Below, one piece after another: positions 55,301 to 64,000 of a DNA stretch of 64,000 nucleotides; within the stretch, counting starts at the first letter, position 1, and the number at the start of each line of letters is the position of its first letter. Origin of the DNA: Streptococcus equinus (lineage in GTDB: Bacteria; Bacillota; Bacilli; Lactobacillales; Streptococcaceae); NCBI RefSeq assembly GCF_900101445.1, contig NZ_FNKE01000001.1, positions 558,001-622,000 of the forward strand, written 5' to 3'. The notes beneath the pieces are model-generated. The model saw only the letters and a program-made list of their open reading frames with translations. It made no database searches and was not told where the DNA came from. Both the position numbers and the translations under genes were made by a program.

Positions 55301-56626
55301 TTAAGCTTCTACGCCTTCTTCTTTGAGAAGTTTCAAATCGTACATTTTAAGGAATGGGAACCAAACAAAGAATGCTGCTAGAGCACAGACAAGAGCTGTA
55401 ATAACGGCACCGACGTTACCACCAGATCCGATGTAAGCACCAAGACCGATTGGAGTTGGCCATGGAGTTTGGATGATTGATACAGCGGCAAAGCCAAGTT
55501 TGATTGACCAGTATGCGATTGTAGCACTTACGATTGGTGCGATAATGAATGGAAGGGCAAGGATTGGGTTGTAAACAACAGGAAGACCAAAGATCAATGG
55601 TTCGTTGATGTTGAAGATTGCAGGACCCATAGCTGCACGACCAAGCATTTTAAGTTGTGATGATTTAGCTGCTACTGCAAGCCATACACAAGCAAGAAGC
55701 ATTGCACCAGAACCACCCATGATAACGTATGAGTTAGAGAATTCACCGGCAAATGCGATGTGAGCTCCGTCAACGTTTTCTGCCATGTTTGACAAAAGGA
55801 TTGGGTTAACAAGACCCATGACGATGTTAGCACCGTGGATACCAACAATCCACAAAGCGTGAACAAGAAGGTAAATAACCACAATACCAAGCCAAGAGTT
55901 TGCGATGTGACGAACGAAACCAAATGGAATAGCAACGACGTTGTAGATATCAGTACCAAGTGCGATAAGCACACCATCGATAATAAGAACAACAAGAGCT
56001 ACGAAAGCACATGGAATCAAAGCTGAGAATGAGCGAGAAACACCTGATGGTACTGCTTCTGGCATTTTAACAACCCAGTTACGTTTGATACATACACGGT
56101 AAAGTTGAACAGCAAGGATAGACATCAAGATTGCTGTAAACATACCAGATGTTGACAAACGAGCCAAGCTGTTACCACCAACAGTCCAACCATTGATTGT
56201 AGCACCTTTGACGTTCAAGTAGTCAAATGCACCATTTTTAACAAGCAATTCTGGAATTGTCAAGAAGAATGCAAATACTGAAAGTAGAGCACCATATACT
56301 GGGTCAACGTTCAAATCTTCTTCGTCAGCAAAGATTTTTGTATACTCATAACCAATAACGATGGCAAAGTATAGAGACAAGATACCCATTGTACAGTTGT
56401 AAGCTTGCAAGTAAAGAGGCGCAATTTTATCAACTGAGTTTGCCCAAATTGATGTTAAGGCAGGAATTGGAAAGGCTTGTGGGATAATGCTCAAGACAAG
56501 GAACATAGATCCGACGATGGTAAATGGAATACTTGCCATACCAGCGGCAACAATTGCACGAACAGGACGCCAAGCAGATACTTTAGCCATCGGCCCCATC
56601 AAGTACTTTTCTAAAAATTCAAACAT
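55301..56626 (-). CDS. celD: PTS cellobiose/beta-glucoside-specific IIC component
   Basis: Membrane permease of a lactose/cellobiose-family PTS, 441 residues with about ten hydrophobic segments. Substrate-region motifs include HALWIVGIHGANIVMGLVNPILL and the GPAIFNINEPLIFGLPVVYNPILALPF segment that carries the NEP motif. It imports beta-glucosides with phosphorylation by the separate IIB. The order IIB-regulator-IIA-small protein-IIC matches the S. mutans cel operon, hence the symbol. Confidence 0.92.
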   Translation of the reverse strand: MFEFLEKYLMGPMAKVSAWRPVRAIVAAGMASIPFTIVGSMFLVLSIIPQAFPIPALTSIWANSVDKIAPLYLQAYNCTMGILSLYFAIVIGYEYTKIFADEEDLNVDPVYGALLSVFAFFLTIPELLVKNGAFDYLNVKGATINGWTVGGNSLARLSTSGMFTAILMSILAVQLYRVCIKRNWVVKMPEAVPSGVSRSFSALIPCAFVALVVLIIDGVLIALGTDIYNVVAIPFGFVRHIANSWLGIVVIYLLVHALWIVGIHGANIVMGLVNPILLSNMAENVDGAHIAFAGEFSNSYVIMGGSGAMLLACVWLAVAAKSSQLKMLGRAAMGPAIFNINEPLIFGLPVVYNPILALPFIIAPIVSATIAYWSIKLGFAAVSIIQTPWPTPIGLGAYIGSGGNVGAVITALVCALAAFFVWFPFLKMYDLKLLKEEGVEA

Positions 56627-56666
56627 TTTCTTCTCCTCCTAAAAACTGTTGAATGTTTGTTGTTAA

Positions 56667-57179
56667 CTAATTGATTGATGCCAAATATTTTTGAATGCGA
56701 TAGTATTGTTTATCTGAATTACGATTGATACGAGCGATTTTTACTAACATCCATGATGAAATCATAATCCCAAGTAAAAGCATCACGATGAGAAAAATTT
56801 GAGTCGTACCATTTTCAGATAAGAATGGATAAAAACTGTGATATTGTTTAAATACAGTGGCAATAATTAAAATGATATTTAAAGCAATAATCGTTTGGAA
56901 ATAAAATTGCGTCTTAACCGCAGGTTTTTGCTCCCTTGAATACATTCGCGATTGTTCCCACATACAAATGGCACCAAAGGCAGCCATAAGAACTGGAATG
57001 ATAACTAGACTGAAGTTACTAGCAGATAAGAACATCAAAATCCAGTACAGATTGATGAAAAAGAAGAAGGCAACAACGTAGCGAATGAGGAAATAACGTG
57101 TGTAATACATGTTTTTAATCCCATTTTCACGTCTTGTAGCGTCTAATTCTCTTTTCTCCTTTTCTGTTAAAGCAGCCAT
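56667..57179 (-). CDS. Conserved membrane protein of the cel operon
   Basis: A 170-residue protein of unknown function between the IIA and IIC genes. Four hydrophobic segments are visible (about 30-48, 54-70, 92-110 and 128-150), with a charged N-terminus and a basic C-terminus. A gene in this position is also present in the S. mutans cel operon as I recall it. The start follows AAGGAG. It may assist IIC assembly or function, but no domain supports a specific role. Confidence 0.75.
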   Translation of the reverse strand: MAALTEKEKRELDATRRENGIKNMYYTRYFLIRYVVAFFFFINLYWILMFLSASNFSLVIIPVLMAAFGAICMWEQSRMYSREQKPAVKTQFYFQTIIALNIILIIATVFKQYHSFYPFLSENGTTQIFLIVMLLLGIMISSWMLVKIARINRNSDKQYYRIQKYLASIN

Positions 57180-57201
57180 AGCTATCTCCTTTCTTGCCTA
57201 A

Positions 57202-57516
57202 CTAACCGATTTTTTTGTATAATTCTAACATTTCAAGTCCAACTTCACGAAGTGTCATTGTAGTCATCAAGTGGTCTTGAGCATGAACCATGATGATTTC
57301 AACATTAACTTCTTTACCACCTGCGTATTCTTGGAGCAAGTGTGTTTGTGATTGGTGGGCTTTTAATAATTCGTCATTTGATTCTTTTAACTTTTCTTCT
57401 GCTAACGCATAGTTTCCTTCGCGCATCGCATCGAATGCTTCGTGGACGATTGAACGTGCGTTACCAGAATTTAAGATAATCTCAAATGCTGCAACTTGCA
57501 ATTCTTCTGAATTCAT
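57202..57516 (-). CDS. celC: PTS cellobiose-type IIA component
   Basis: Cytoplasmic phosphocarrier of the lactose/cellobiose PTS family, 104 residues forming a helical trimer in homologues. The phosphorylated His (H78) lies in MVHAQDHLMTTMTLREV with the conserved Asp81 and His82. The N-terminal AFEIILNSGNARSIVHEAF is family-typical. It passes phosphate from HPr to CelB. Confidence 0.95.
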   Translation of the reverse strand: MNSEELQVAAFEIILNSGNARSIVHEAFDAMREGNYALAEEKLKESNDELLKAHQSQTHLLQEYAGGKEVNVEIIMVHAQDHLMTTMTLREVGLEMLELYKKIG

Positions 57517-57534
57517 ATAACTCCTACTTCCTTT

Positions 57535-59508
57535 TTAAATCGTTAAAAATATGTTTTTAAATTCATCAAATGATTGGCAAGCTAACATTTGTTCTTGAAG
57601 TTTTGGATTATCAACCAAATCAACAATAGCAGATGTCAACTCTGGTAGTCCATCATTATCATGAATTGACATTGACATTAAAAAGATAATTTTGATTGAT
57701 GGATATTGTTCATCCCATTTCACACCATTTTTTACAATCGCTACTGCAAAATGATGTTTGCTACCGACGGCTTTCAAAGGATGAGGTACGGCAATGTTTT
57801 TCCCGAATACGATGGAACTCATAGATTCCCGCTGTTTCATCATATTAAGAAGTCGTTCCTCAAATTGCTCATTTTCATTTTGTGAAATGCTCTGAGCTAG
57901 TTTTTGCAATACCTCTTCTTTTGAAGCGTCCGATAGTAGAAAGAAATAGTCTTCTGAGAAGTAATCATCAAACACATCGCTTACACTGAGTTCTGATTGA
58001 CGATCTTCTACATTTGCTAAAGACCTATTCAAATGAGAGATTCCCTGTTTAATATCCTTTAACTCTTCATCATTTAAGAAAACTGAAACCGTAAAGACTG
58101 GAATATTGAAAATCAAGTTTGACAAGTCAATAGAAGAAACGATAAAATCAATTCCTTTTAACTTTTCATCGTTGATTTCATAATAACCAATCACATCCGT
58201 AATTGAAACCAAGTTCCCGAGCTCGTTTTCAATACGGCTCTTAAGCATTTGAGCACTGCCGTATCCCGTAGCACAGATGACAAGAACATTGTATTTACGT
58301 TGTTCTTTGTATCTTTCTTTGGCAGCCATAAAATGCAGAGCAATGTAGGCGATTTCATTTGGTGATAAAGTGTAAGCACTGAAAGTTGGCATATTAGCTA
58401 CAACACGTTCAGCTAGTTGATACATATCGCGATAATTGGCTTGAATTTCCGCTGTCAAAGGGTTTTCCATAACAACCCTGCTTTGCAAGCGAATGAACAT
58501 TGTTGATAGATGAGCAAGCAAGCCCTCAATCAATTGGAAGTCATTCTTAACAGTTGGATTAATTTGGTCAATACTGTCAATCAATTCCTGACGCATTTGC
58601 TCTTGCAAAACTTCAGAAATGTGACAAGCACTCCCGTGACCTTTTGAAACCAAGTGGAGAGTAATGTAATCAACTTCTTCTGCTGGAAAATCAATGTGCG
58701 TAGATACTGAAACACGTTTTAAGATATTTTCAGCAATTTGACGTTCTGCCAAACCTCTCAGTACCAGTTCATCTTCTGACACCTTGCTAATGCGAAAACC
58801 TTCGGTAATGCGACGAATCGCTAAAGCAATGTGGATGACTAGATTTTGAATCACAAAGTCTGATAATTTAAGACCACCTTCCCGACATTCATCCAGAACA
58901 ATGATGGTTAACTCTTCAAAAGAAATCTTTTGATTAAGCAACTCATTATCAACGTATGAATGCATGGTGTTAATAAAACCAGAATCAATAAAGTAATCCA
59001 TGATGAAACGACGTTTATCACGTTCTTGTCCTAAGACGTAAACCCCTTTATTGGCTTTGCTTTCAATTTTCAAATGATAAGGTTTAAATTTTTGTCTTAT
59101 CTTTTTAAAATCACTAGATAATGTTGATCGACTAACAAACAACTCATCTGCTAAATCATCAAAATAAATTTCATTTTGTTCAAACAAAAGTTTGTTTAAC
59201 AGATAATTGTAACGATCATTGATATCAGTAATGTTTTGGTAATTATTGTGATGGTCATTGATATGATTTTCTTCCAAGAAATCAGCATAAGCATCATCAT
59301 CTACGATGTCTAACTTATAGCCATAACCTTGCTTGGAAATCAAATCAATGCTTGAGTAAAAATCTAATTTTTCAACAAGTGTTTTATAGTAAGTTCTAAT
59401 TGTTCTATCCGAACATCCTAATTGCGCTGCTAGTTCTTTACTAGTAACGAATTTATCCTTATCTTTAATAAGATATTGAATAATCTGCTTTTCTTTTTTA
59501 TTTAACAC
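57535..59508 (-). CDS. celR: PRD-containing transcriptional regulator CelR
   Basis: A multidomain activator controlled by PTS phosphorylation, 657 residues from the GTG at 59508 that follows GGAGGTG (a TTG upstream would sit inside that site). It has an N-terminal HTH (YLIKDKDKFVTSKELAAQLGCSDRTIRTYY), a second HTH (DLADELFVSRSTLSSDFKKIR), PRD1 and PRD2 (about 180-395, with ITLHLVSKGHG and IALHFMAAKE), an EIIB-like domain (LVICATGYGSAQML) and a C-terminal EIIA domain with His in IAVPHPLKAVGSKHHFAVA. It probably controls the cel genes. Confidence 0.93.
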   Translation of the reverse strand: MLNKKEKQIIQYLIKDKDKFVTSKELAAQLGCSDRTIRTYYKTLVEKLDFYSSIDLISKQGYGYKLDIVDDDAYADFLEENHINDHHNNYQNITDINDRYNYLLNKLLFEQNEIYFDDLADELFVSRSTLSSDFKKIRQKFKPYHLKIESKANKGVYVLGQERDKRRFIMDYFIDSGFINTMHSYVDNELLNQKISFEELTIIVLDECREGGLKLSDFVIQNLVIHIALAIRRITEGFRISKVSEDELVLRGLAERQIAENILKRVSVSTHIDFPAEEVDYITLHLVSKGHGSACHISEVLQEQMRQELIDSIDQINPTVKNDFQLIEGLLAHLSTMFIRLQSRVVMENPLTAEIQANYRDMYQLAERVVANMPTFSAYTLSPNEIAYIALHFMAAKERYKEQRKYNVLVICATGYGSAQMLKSRIENELGNLVSITDVIGYYEINDEKLKGIDFIVSSIDLSNLIFNIPVFTVSVFLNDEELKDIKQGISHLNRSLANVEDRQSELSVSDVFDDYFSEDYFFLLSDASKEEVLQKLAQSISQNENEQFEERLLNMMKQRESMSSIVFGKNIAVPHPLKAVGSKHHFAVAIVKNGVKWDEQYPSIKIIFLMSMSIHDNDGLPELTSAIVDLVDNPKLQEQMLACQSFDEFKNIFLTI

Positions 59509-59558
59509 AGAAGAGGACACCTCCAAGTACCATTAGAACTATTATATCACAACGGGCA

Positions 59559-59876
59559 TTAGATGTTTTCTTTTACCAAAGCTGCCATTTTTTCAATACC
59601 CATTGGGATTGGAATGTAAGCTTGTGGTGGAATTTGAACGATTGGTTTGTTTGTTTTAGCAGCTGCATCTGCCAATTGTTTAAAGTTCATTTTAGTTTGT
59701 GGGCTGACAAGGTACAAATCGTATTTATCAGCTTCGATACGTTTTTGTCCTTCTGGAACCCCAACAGCATCCATTTCAATGTCTTCACCTTTTTCTTGAA
59801 GATATGTCATTGTTTTTTTAGCAATCATTGATGATGACATACCACCTGCACAGATAATTAAAGCTTGTTTAGCCAT
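59559..59876 (-). CDS. celB: PTS cellobiose-type IIB component
   Basis: Cytoplasmic phosphotransferase of the lactose/cellobiose family, 105 residues from MAKQALIICAGGMSSSM (ATG at 59876, GGAG site). The phosphorylated Cys is C9, followed by the P-loop AGGMSSSM. The segment DLYLVSPQTKMNF is also typical. An upstream extension of 19 codons lies in the promoter and is rejected. It is the first gene of the celB-celR-celC-celD unit. Confidence 0.95.
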   Translation of the reverse strand: MAKQALIICAGGMSSSMIAKKTMTYLQEKGEDIEMDAVGVPEGQKRIEADKYDLYLVSPQTKMNFKQLADAAAKTNKPIVQIPPQAYIPIPMGIEKMAALVKENI

Positions 59877-59912
59877 AACGTTTAATCTCCTTTGTTTTTT
59901 GTTTACACTGAT

Positions 59913-59950
59913 ATTATATGAAAACGCAATCATTATGTAAACGCATTCTT
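59913..59950 (-). promoter_or_regulatory. celB promoter with two cre sites
   Basis: Minus-strand TTTACA (plus 59936-59941) and TATAAT (plus 59913-59918) with 17-bp spacing. The cre TGAAAACGCAATCA (59919-59932) lies between them, and a second cre-like TGTAAACGCATTCT (59936-59949) covers the -35. CcpA should block this promoter directly. Confidence 0.8.
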
Positions 59951-59963
59951 TTTCCTATGTGAT

Positions 59964-60048
59964 GCGGAAAAAAATAAGACCACTACGGAAATTTTCCGTT
60001 TAGATACAACTTTTTCCGTAATCAAACTGCAATCACTACGGAAATTTG
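59964..60048. repeat. CGGAAA/TTTCCG repeat array upstream of celB
   Basis: GCGGAAAA at 59964, the palindrome ACGGAAA-T-TTTCCGT at 59985-59999, TTTCCGT at 60013-60019 and ACGGAAA at 60038-60044. The 13-mer ACTACGGAAATTT occurs twice, 53 bp apart. It is probably an activator-binding region for CelR or another regulator. Confidence 0.65.
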
Positions 60049-60078
60049 CTGTAAATCTTCAGTTTTTTTAGAAAAAAA

Positions 60079-60111
60079 GAGCCAAACTAGTGAAAACTAG
60101 CTTAACTCCTT
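60079..60111 (-). terminator. Terminator before the celB promoter
   Basis: Minus-strand GAGTTAAGCTAG-TTTTC-ACTAGTTTGGCTC hairpin followed by TTTTTTT, ending the small-protein unit. Confidence 0.8.
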
Positions 60112-60127
60112 TTCATTTTTTATTTCC

Positions 60128-60466
60128 CTAGAAAAAAGCGGGAATAAATAATTTTGTATAATTCACAGAAACTTGATTTTCTTGTAAGCCTAACTCATCA
60201 GTAATTAGCTTTTTCAACTTTTCATCGTTCATTATAGAATAAACACGATAACTTTTTGAATCTTTATGAAGCACTTGAATCGTATCAGCAATCCTTTGAT
60301 TGGCTAAAATATCTGGTTGCTTATCAAGATTTGTAAACTTAATGATGTAAGGTCCTCCCATTCGTTCACCTTGACTATCATAGACTTTTCGATATTTGCT
60401 AGTCAAAAAGTAAACAAGAGCAATCAGAACTAAAAATGCGATAATAATAACCCATTTAATGCTCAT
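60128..60466 (-). CDS. Small membrane-anchored protein of unknown function (paralogue C)
   Basis: 112 residues from the ATG at 60466 (GGAG site upstream). There is one N-terminal membrane segment (about 4-22), then a polar domain. It aligns with the two genes upstream through PDILANQRI, MNDEKLKKLI and LGLQENQVSVNY, but lacks their DDTC motif. It begins 17 bp after paralogue B, so both are probably cotranscribed. Not recognised as any named family. Confidence 0.7.
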   Translation of the reverse strand: MSIKWVIIIAFLVLIALVYFLTSKYRKVYDSQGERMGGPYIIKFTNLDKQPDILANQRIADTIQVLHKDSKSYRVYSIMNDEKLKKLITDELGLQENQVSVNYTKLFIPAFF

Positions 60467-60483
60467 ATTCGTCATCTCCTAAA

Positions 60484-60810
60484 CTACATCATACCAAGGG
60501 CACCTGAGAGTTGTGCTGGTCGGATATAAACTTGTTCATCTGACAAGTGATAATCTGCCATCAAAATCTTTTTCAATTCCACATCGTTGAGGTGTGATTG
60601 AACGCTGCAAGTATCATCTGAAGAACCTACAACTCTAACTTTTCCTTTAAGGTTAGCATTGTTTGCTAAATCAGGCATTTTTGCACCATCTTTCATGACA
60701 ACCACATAATCATAACCAAATGTTTTTGCCACCCAAAGTTGATTTCTAACGCTGTAAACACCAGCTACAATAAGTGCAATAACCAAAACAATCAATAGAA
60801 CTTTCAACAT
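60484..60810 (-). CDS. Small membrane-anchored protein of unknown function (paralogue B)
   Basis: 108 residues (second of two adjacent ATGs after GGAG). One N-terminal membrane segment (about 3-20) is followed by a domain with FGYDYVVVMKDG, MPDLANNANLKGK, SSDDTC and LNDVELKKILMADYHLSDEQV. About 45 percent of positions match paralogue A. A promoter (-10 TATAAT, plus 60865-60870) precedes it. Function unknown. Confidence 0.7.
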   Translation of the reverse strand: MLKVLLIVLVIALIVAGVYSVRNQLWVAKTFGYDYVVVMKDGAKMPDLANNANLKGKVRVVGSSDDTCSVQSHLNDVELKKILMADYHLSDEQVYIRPAQLSGALGMM

Positions 60811-60995
60811 CATTAATCTCCTTTAACCTATTGTTTATGAAGTCTTTCTTAAAACTTCATTGACATTATAAGCTGTTTCTACAAAAAAACAATCATTTTT
60901 AAAAATAAAATGTCAGAATTATTAACAATAGTGATTATTAATCGTATTTTTTATAGCTTTATCTTGAAAATAACCTTTGGCAACTTACTTATGAC
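60811..60995 (-). promoter_or_regulatory. Promoter region of small-protein genes B and C
   Basis: The 185-bp AT-rich spacer holds a minus-strand TTGTTT and TATAAT (plus 60865-60870) pair with about 16-bp spacing and a small GAAGT/ACTTC hairpin before the ribosome site. Confidence 0.5.
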
Positions 60996-61298
60996 TTACT
61001 GAGTAATCTCGACAGACACCTGAGTTGAATCCAGCTGATAATCCTTCATCAAGGTTGTTTTCAGCTCGGTATCGTTAATCTTTGATTCTACCTTGCAAGT
61101 GTCGTCTGTTGCCGAAATAATCTTAATCTTTCCTCTGAGATTTTCATTTTTTCTCAAATCTGGTAACTTCAGTCCATGATGCATGGTAATGGTGTAATGG
61201 TAACCAAAGCGTTTGGTCACGCCCATTTTGATTTGGATAACACGAACAATCGCGAAGATTAACAAAATCCCAAAAATAATTGCTAAAATCGTCACCAT
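60996..61298 (-). CDS. Small membrane-anchored protein of unknown function (paralogue A)
   Basis: 100 residues from the ATG at 61298 after GGAGGTG (a GTG earlier overlaps that site). One N-terminal membrane segment (about 2-20) precedes a domain with KRFGYHYTITMHHG, LPDLRKNENLRGK, ATDDTCKVES and INDTELKTTLMKDYQLDSTQVSV. It is the closest relative of paralogue B. The DDTC and ND-x-ELK motifs are conserved between them. No known function. Confidence 0.7.
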   Translation of the reverse strand: MVTILAIIFGILLIFAIVRVIQIKMGVTKRFGYHYTITMHHGLKLPDLRKNENLRGKIKIISATDDTCKVESKINDTELKTTLMKDYQLDSTQVSVEITQ

Positions 61299-61489
61299 AA
61301 TAACCTTCACCTCCTTGTTCCTAACGGAACACTCAAATTATACGATTACTATAATCCTTTTTGAAAGCCCTGTCAATTATTTTCTGTAAGGTTTCTTTTC
61401 AGAAATTAAATAGGAAGAATCTACTGGAAATCTTTTGCAAAAAAGCCTCCAAAACATTGATACAACAACATTTCAAAGACTTTTAAAAA

Positions 61490-61729
61490 TTATTTATAAA
61501 TTATTTTACAAATAAGGATAATACCTGCTAAGGCAACTGAGATGGTATTGGCAACAATTAAAGCTGGATCTGAAACGGAAATTCCGTGTGCCAACCACAA
61601 TGCCATCCCAGTGACTGACATGGTATACATACCAAGTGAAATGGATTCAACATCTTTGGTTTTTAAAACCTTGATCATTTGTGGCAAAAAACCAAACGTT
61701 GTCAAACAAGCCGCAATATATCCAATCAT
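61490..61729 (-). CDS. SemiSWEET-type sugar transporter
   Basis: A 79-residue membrane protein with one triple-helix bundle of the MtN3/saliva (PQ-loop) family. The PQ motif lies in TFGFLPQMIKVLKTKDVESISLGMYTM. Bacterial SemiSWEETs dimerise to form a passive sugar channel. It lies between celA and the small paralogous genes. Finding a non-phosphorylating facilitator inside a PTS region is unusual. The specificity is unknown. Confidence 0.88.
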   Translation of the reverse strand: MIGYIAACLTTFGFLPQMIKVLKTKDVESISLGMYTMSVTGMALWLAHGISVSDPALIVANTISVALAGIILICKIIYK

Positions 61730-61761
61730 AAGGACCTACTCTCTTTTCTTATAACCATGTA

Positions 61762-61803
61762 AAAACCTTCGTAGGGTAAGAGATTACACCCCCACAAAGG
61801 TTT
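61762..61803 (-). terminator. celA terminator
   Basis: Minus-strand imperfect stem AACCTTTGTGGGGG...CCCTACGAAGGTT followed by TTTAC, downstream of celA. Confidence 0.65.
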
Positions 61804-61828
61804 CAAAATAATAACTTAATGAATAACT

Positions 61829-63289
<1,461 letters not shown>

Positions 63290-63296
63290 TCATTAT

Positions 63297-63310
63297 AGCA
63301 AGCGGTTACA
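63297..63310 (-). promoter_or_regulatory. cre site at the celA promoter
   Basis: Minus-strand TGTAACCGCTTGCT matches the CcpA cre consensus and runs directly into the -10 TATAAT. Confidence 0.7.
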
Positions 63311-63327
63311 AAAATAAAAATAGAAAA

Positions 63328-63358
63328 AATTTCCTAAGTCATTAGGAAATTCCTTCTA
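63328..63358 (-). terminator. Terminator of the AarF-family gene
   Basis: Minus-strand AATTTCCTAA-TGAC-TTAGGAAATT followed by TTTTC. Confidence 0.85.
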
Positions 63359-63371
63359 TCTTGTTTCATTT

Positions 63372-64000
63372 TTATTTTTTGAGAATCAGTAAAAGGTCCC
63401 ACAAGAAAAGCGCGAAAGCTAAGCCAAAAAGGCCATTTGATAGGATTTCTAAGTTTTGATTAAAACTCAAAATCGTCGCACTTATCAATACGGCAAAAAA
63501 GAGCAGGCTCAAAACAAAGCGGTTAACCACACGATTAAAAAACTTAATACGGTTGGTGTAATCGTACAGGTCATGGTTAACTAGAATACGCCCATTTAAG
63601 ACTTGTTCCAAGAGTTGGTTGAGACGGCGCGGGATATTCTTGCCATTTTTAAGCTGATAAAAGAGCTCGATAAGCAAGGTTTCTTTGTTCAAAGCTTGCT
63701 TAAGCATGTCAGGTCCCATATTTTCTAAGAAATAATTCTTAGCAAGGGTCATGAGGTCAACTTCTGGAGCTAGCTCACGAAAAATGCCTTCAATTTGCAG
63801 AGCAGCTTTTTCTAAAATGGTAATCTGCGGTGACGCTTTGAGTCCATTTTTGACAAAGACATTTAACAAATCCTCAATCAAATCTGTGATAGATAAGACA
63901 CCGATATCTAGGCTAGAATACTTAGCAAGCATGCGTTCCACGTCTTGGGCAAGAGCTGACTTGTTCATTGAGGTATCAAAACTTGTAACAGACAAAATGC
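63372..64000 (-). CDS. AarF/UbiB (ABC1) family protein, C-terminal part
   Basis: The last 209 or so codons of a gene whose start lies beyond the right edge. The visible region has the segment after the kinase-like core (IGVLSITDLIEDLLNVFVKNGLKASPQITILEKAALQIEGIFRELAPEVDLM), typical of UbiB/AarF proteins. A basic stretch and two C-terminal membrane segments follow (about 160-180 and 185-204 of the visible part). Atypical kinases of this family assist quinone or lipid metabolism. Function in streptococci is not established. Confidence 0.8.
   Translation of the reverse strand, partial: ILSVTSFDTSMNKSALAQDVERMLAKYSSLDIGVLSITDLIEDLLNVFVKNGLKASPQITILEKAALQIEGIFRELAPEVDLMTLAKNYFLENMGPDMLKQALNKETLLIELFYQLKNGKNIPRRLNQLLEQVLNGRILVNHDLYDYTNRIKFFNRVVNRFVLSLLFFAVLISATILSFNQNLEILSNGLFGLAFALFLWDLLLILKK

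Overview
The window is chromosomal DNA of a low-GC Gram-positive coccus, almost certainly a Streptococcus. The gene content is typical of that genus: CiaRH, paired PstB ATPases, SpxA, PepN, an Rgg-type regulator, PdxR/PdxST, a cel-type PTS and a GBS Bsp-like repeat protein. Assignment to the bovis/equinus group, or to an S. mutans-like relative, is inference only. I saw no rRNA, tRNA, CRISPR array, intact insertion sequence or prophage. Most genes lie on the minus strand. The plus-strand genes are coaA, rpsT, a TetR regulator, rgg, an MFS pump, pdxR and a glycine/alanine symporter.

Layout. 1-2.4 kb: nucleoside salvage (BMP lipoprotein cut by the left edge, deoC) and an RsmC-like methyltransferase, separated by a palindrome-rich 0.5 kb spacer. 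2.5-8.6 kb: coaA, rpsT, ciaRH, pepN. 8.8-13.7 kb: the phosphate operon pstS-C-A-B1-B2-phoU. 13.9-25.8 kb: housekeeping and redox genes (RNA methyltransferase, gor, thioredoxin-like protein, ZIP transporter, spxA, ribF, truB), a DUF1858/DUF438 pair, and a DUF2130 nuclease-like protein next to an orphan HsdS-like protein. 25.9-32.7 kb: ABC exporter with divergent TetR regulator, tpx, AlkD-like repair protein, metY. 32.8-37.9 kb: a TPP-riboswitch-controlled thiamine salvage operon (thiW, methyltransferase, HAD phosphatase, tenA, thiD, thiM, thiE). 38-40.3 kb: an AT-rich rgg plus MFS island. 40.4-47.6 kb: pcrA, pdxST with divergent pdxR, and a tandem glycine riboswitch ahead of an AGCS symporter. 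47.7-52 kb: a HAD phosphatase and a large secreted repeat protein with a C39-like peptidase domain. 52-63.3 kb: a beta-glucoside/cellobiose utilisation region with two GH1 enzymes, PTS IIA/IIB/IIC, a PRD regulator, a SemiSWEET and three small paralogous membrane-anchored proteins. The right edge cuts an AarF/UbiB-family gene.

How the parts work together. Thiamine, vitamin B6 and glycine functions are each placed behind their own sensor (TPP riboswitch, PdxR, glycine riboswitch). The thiamine genes visible here are salvage only. The cel region imports and phosphorylates beta-glucosides and cleaves them in the cytoplasm. Catabolite-repression (cre) sites sit on its celB, celA and second GH1 promoters.

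The best candidates for undescribed biology are: the trio of small paralogous proteins with a SemiSWEET wedged between celA and celB; the DUF2130/orphan-HsdS neighbours; the methyltransferase and HAD genes translationally coupled inside the thiamine operon; the twin palindromes between rgg and its MFS gene; the duplicated 3' tail of gor followed by two perfect hairpins; and the repeated TTTCCG/CGGAAA array upstream of celB.
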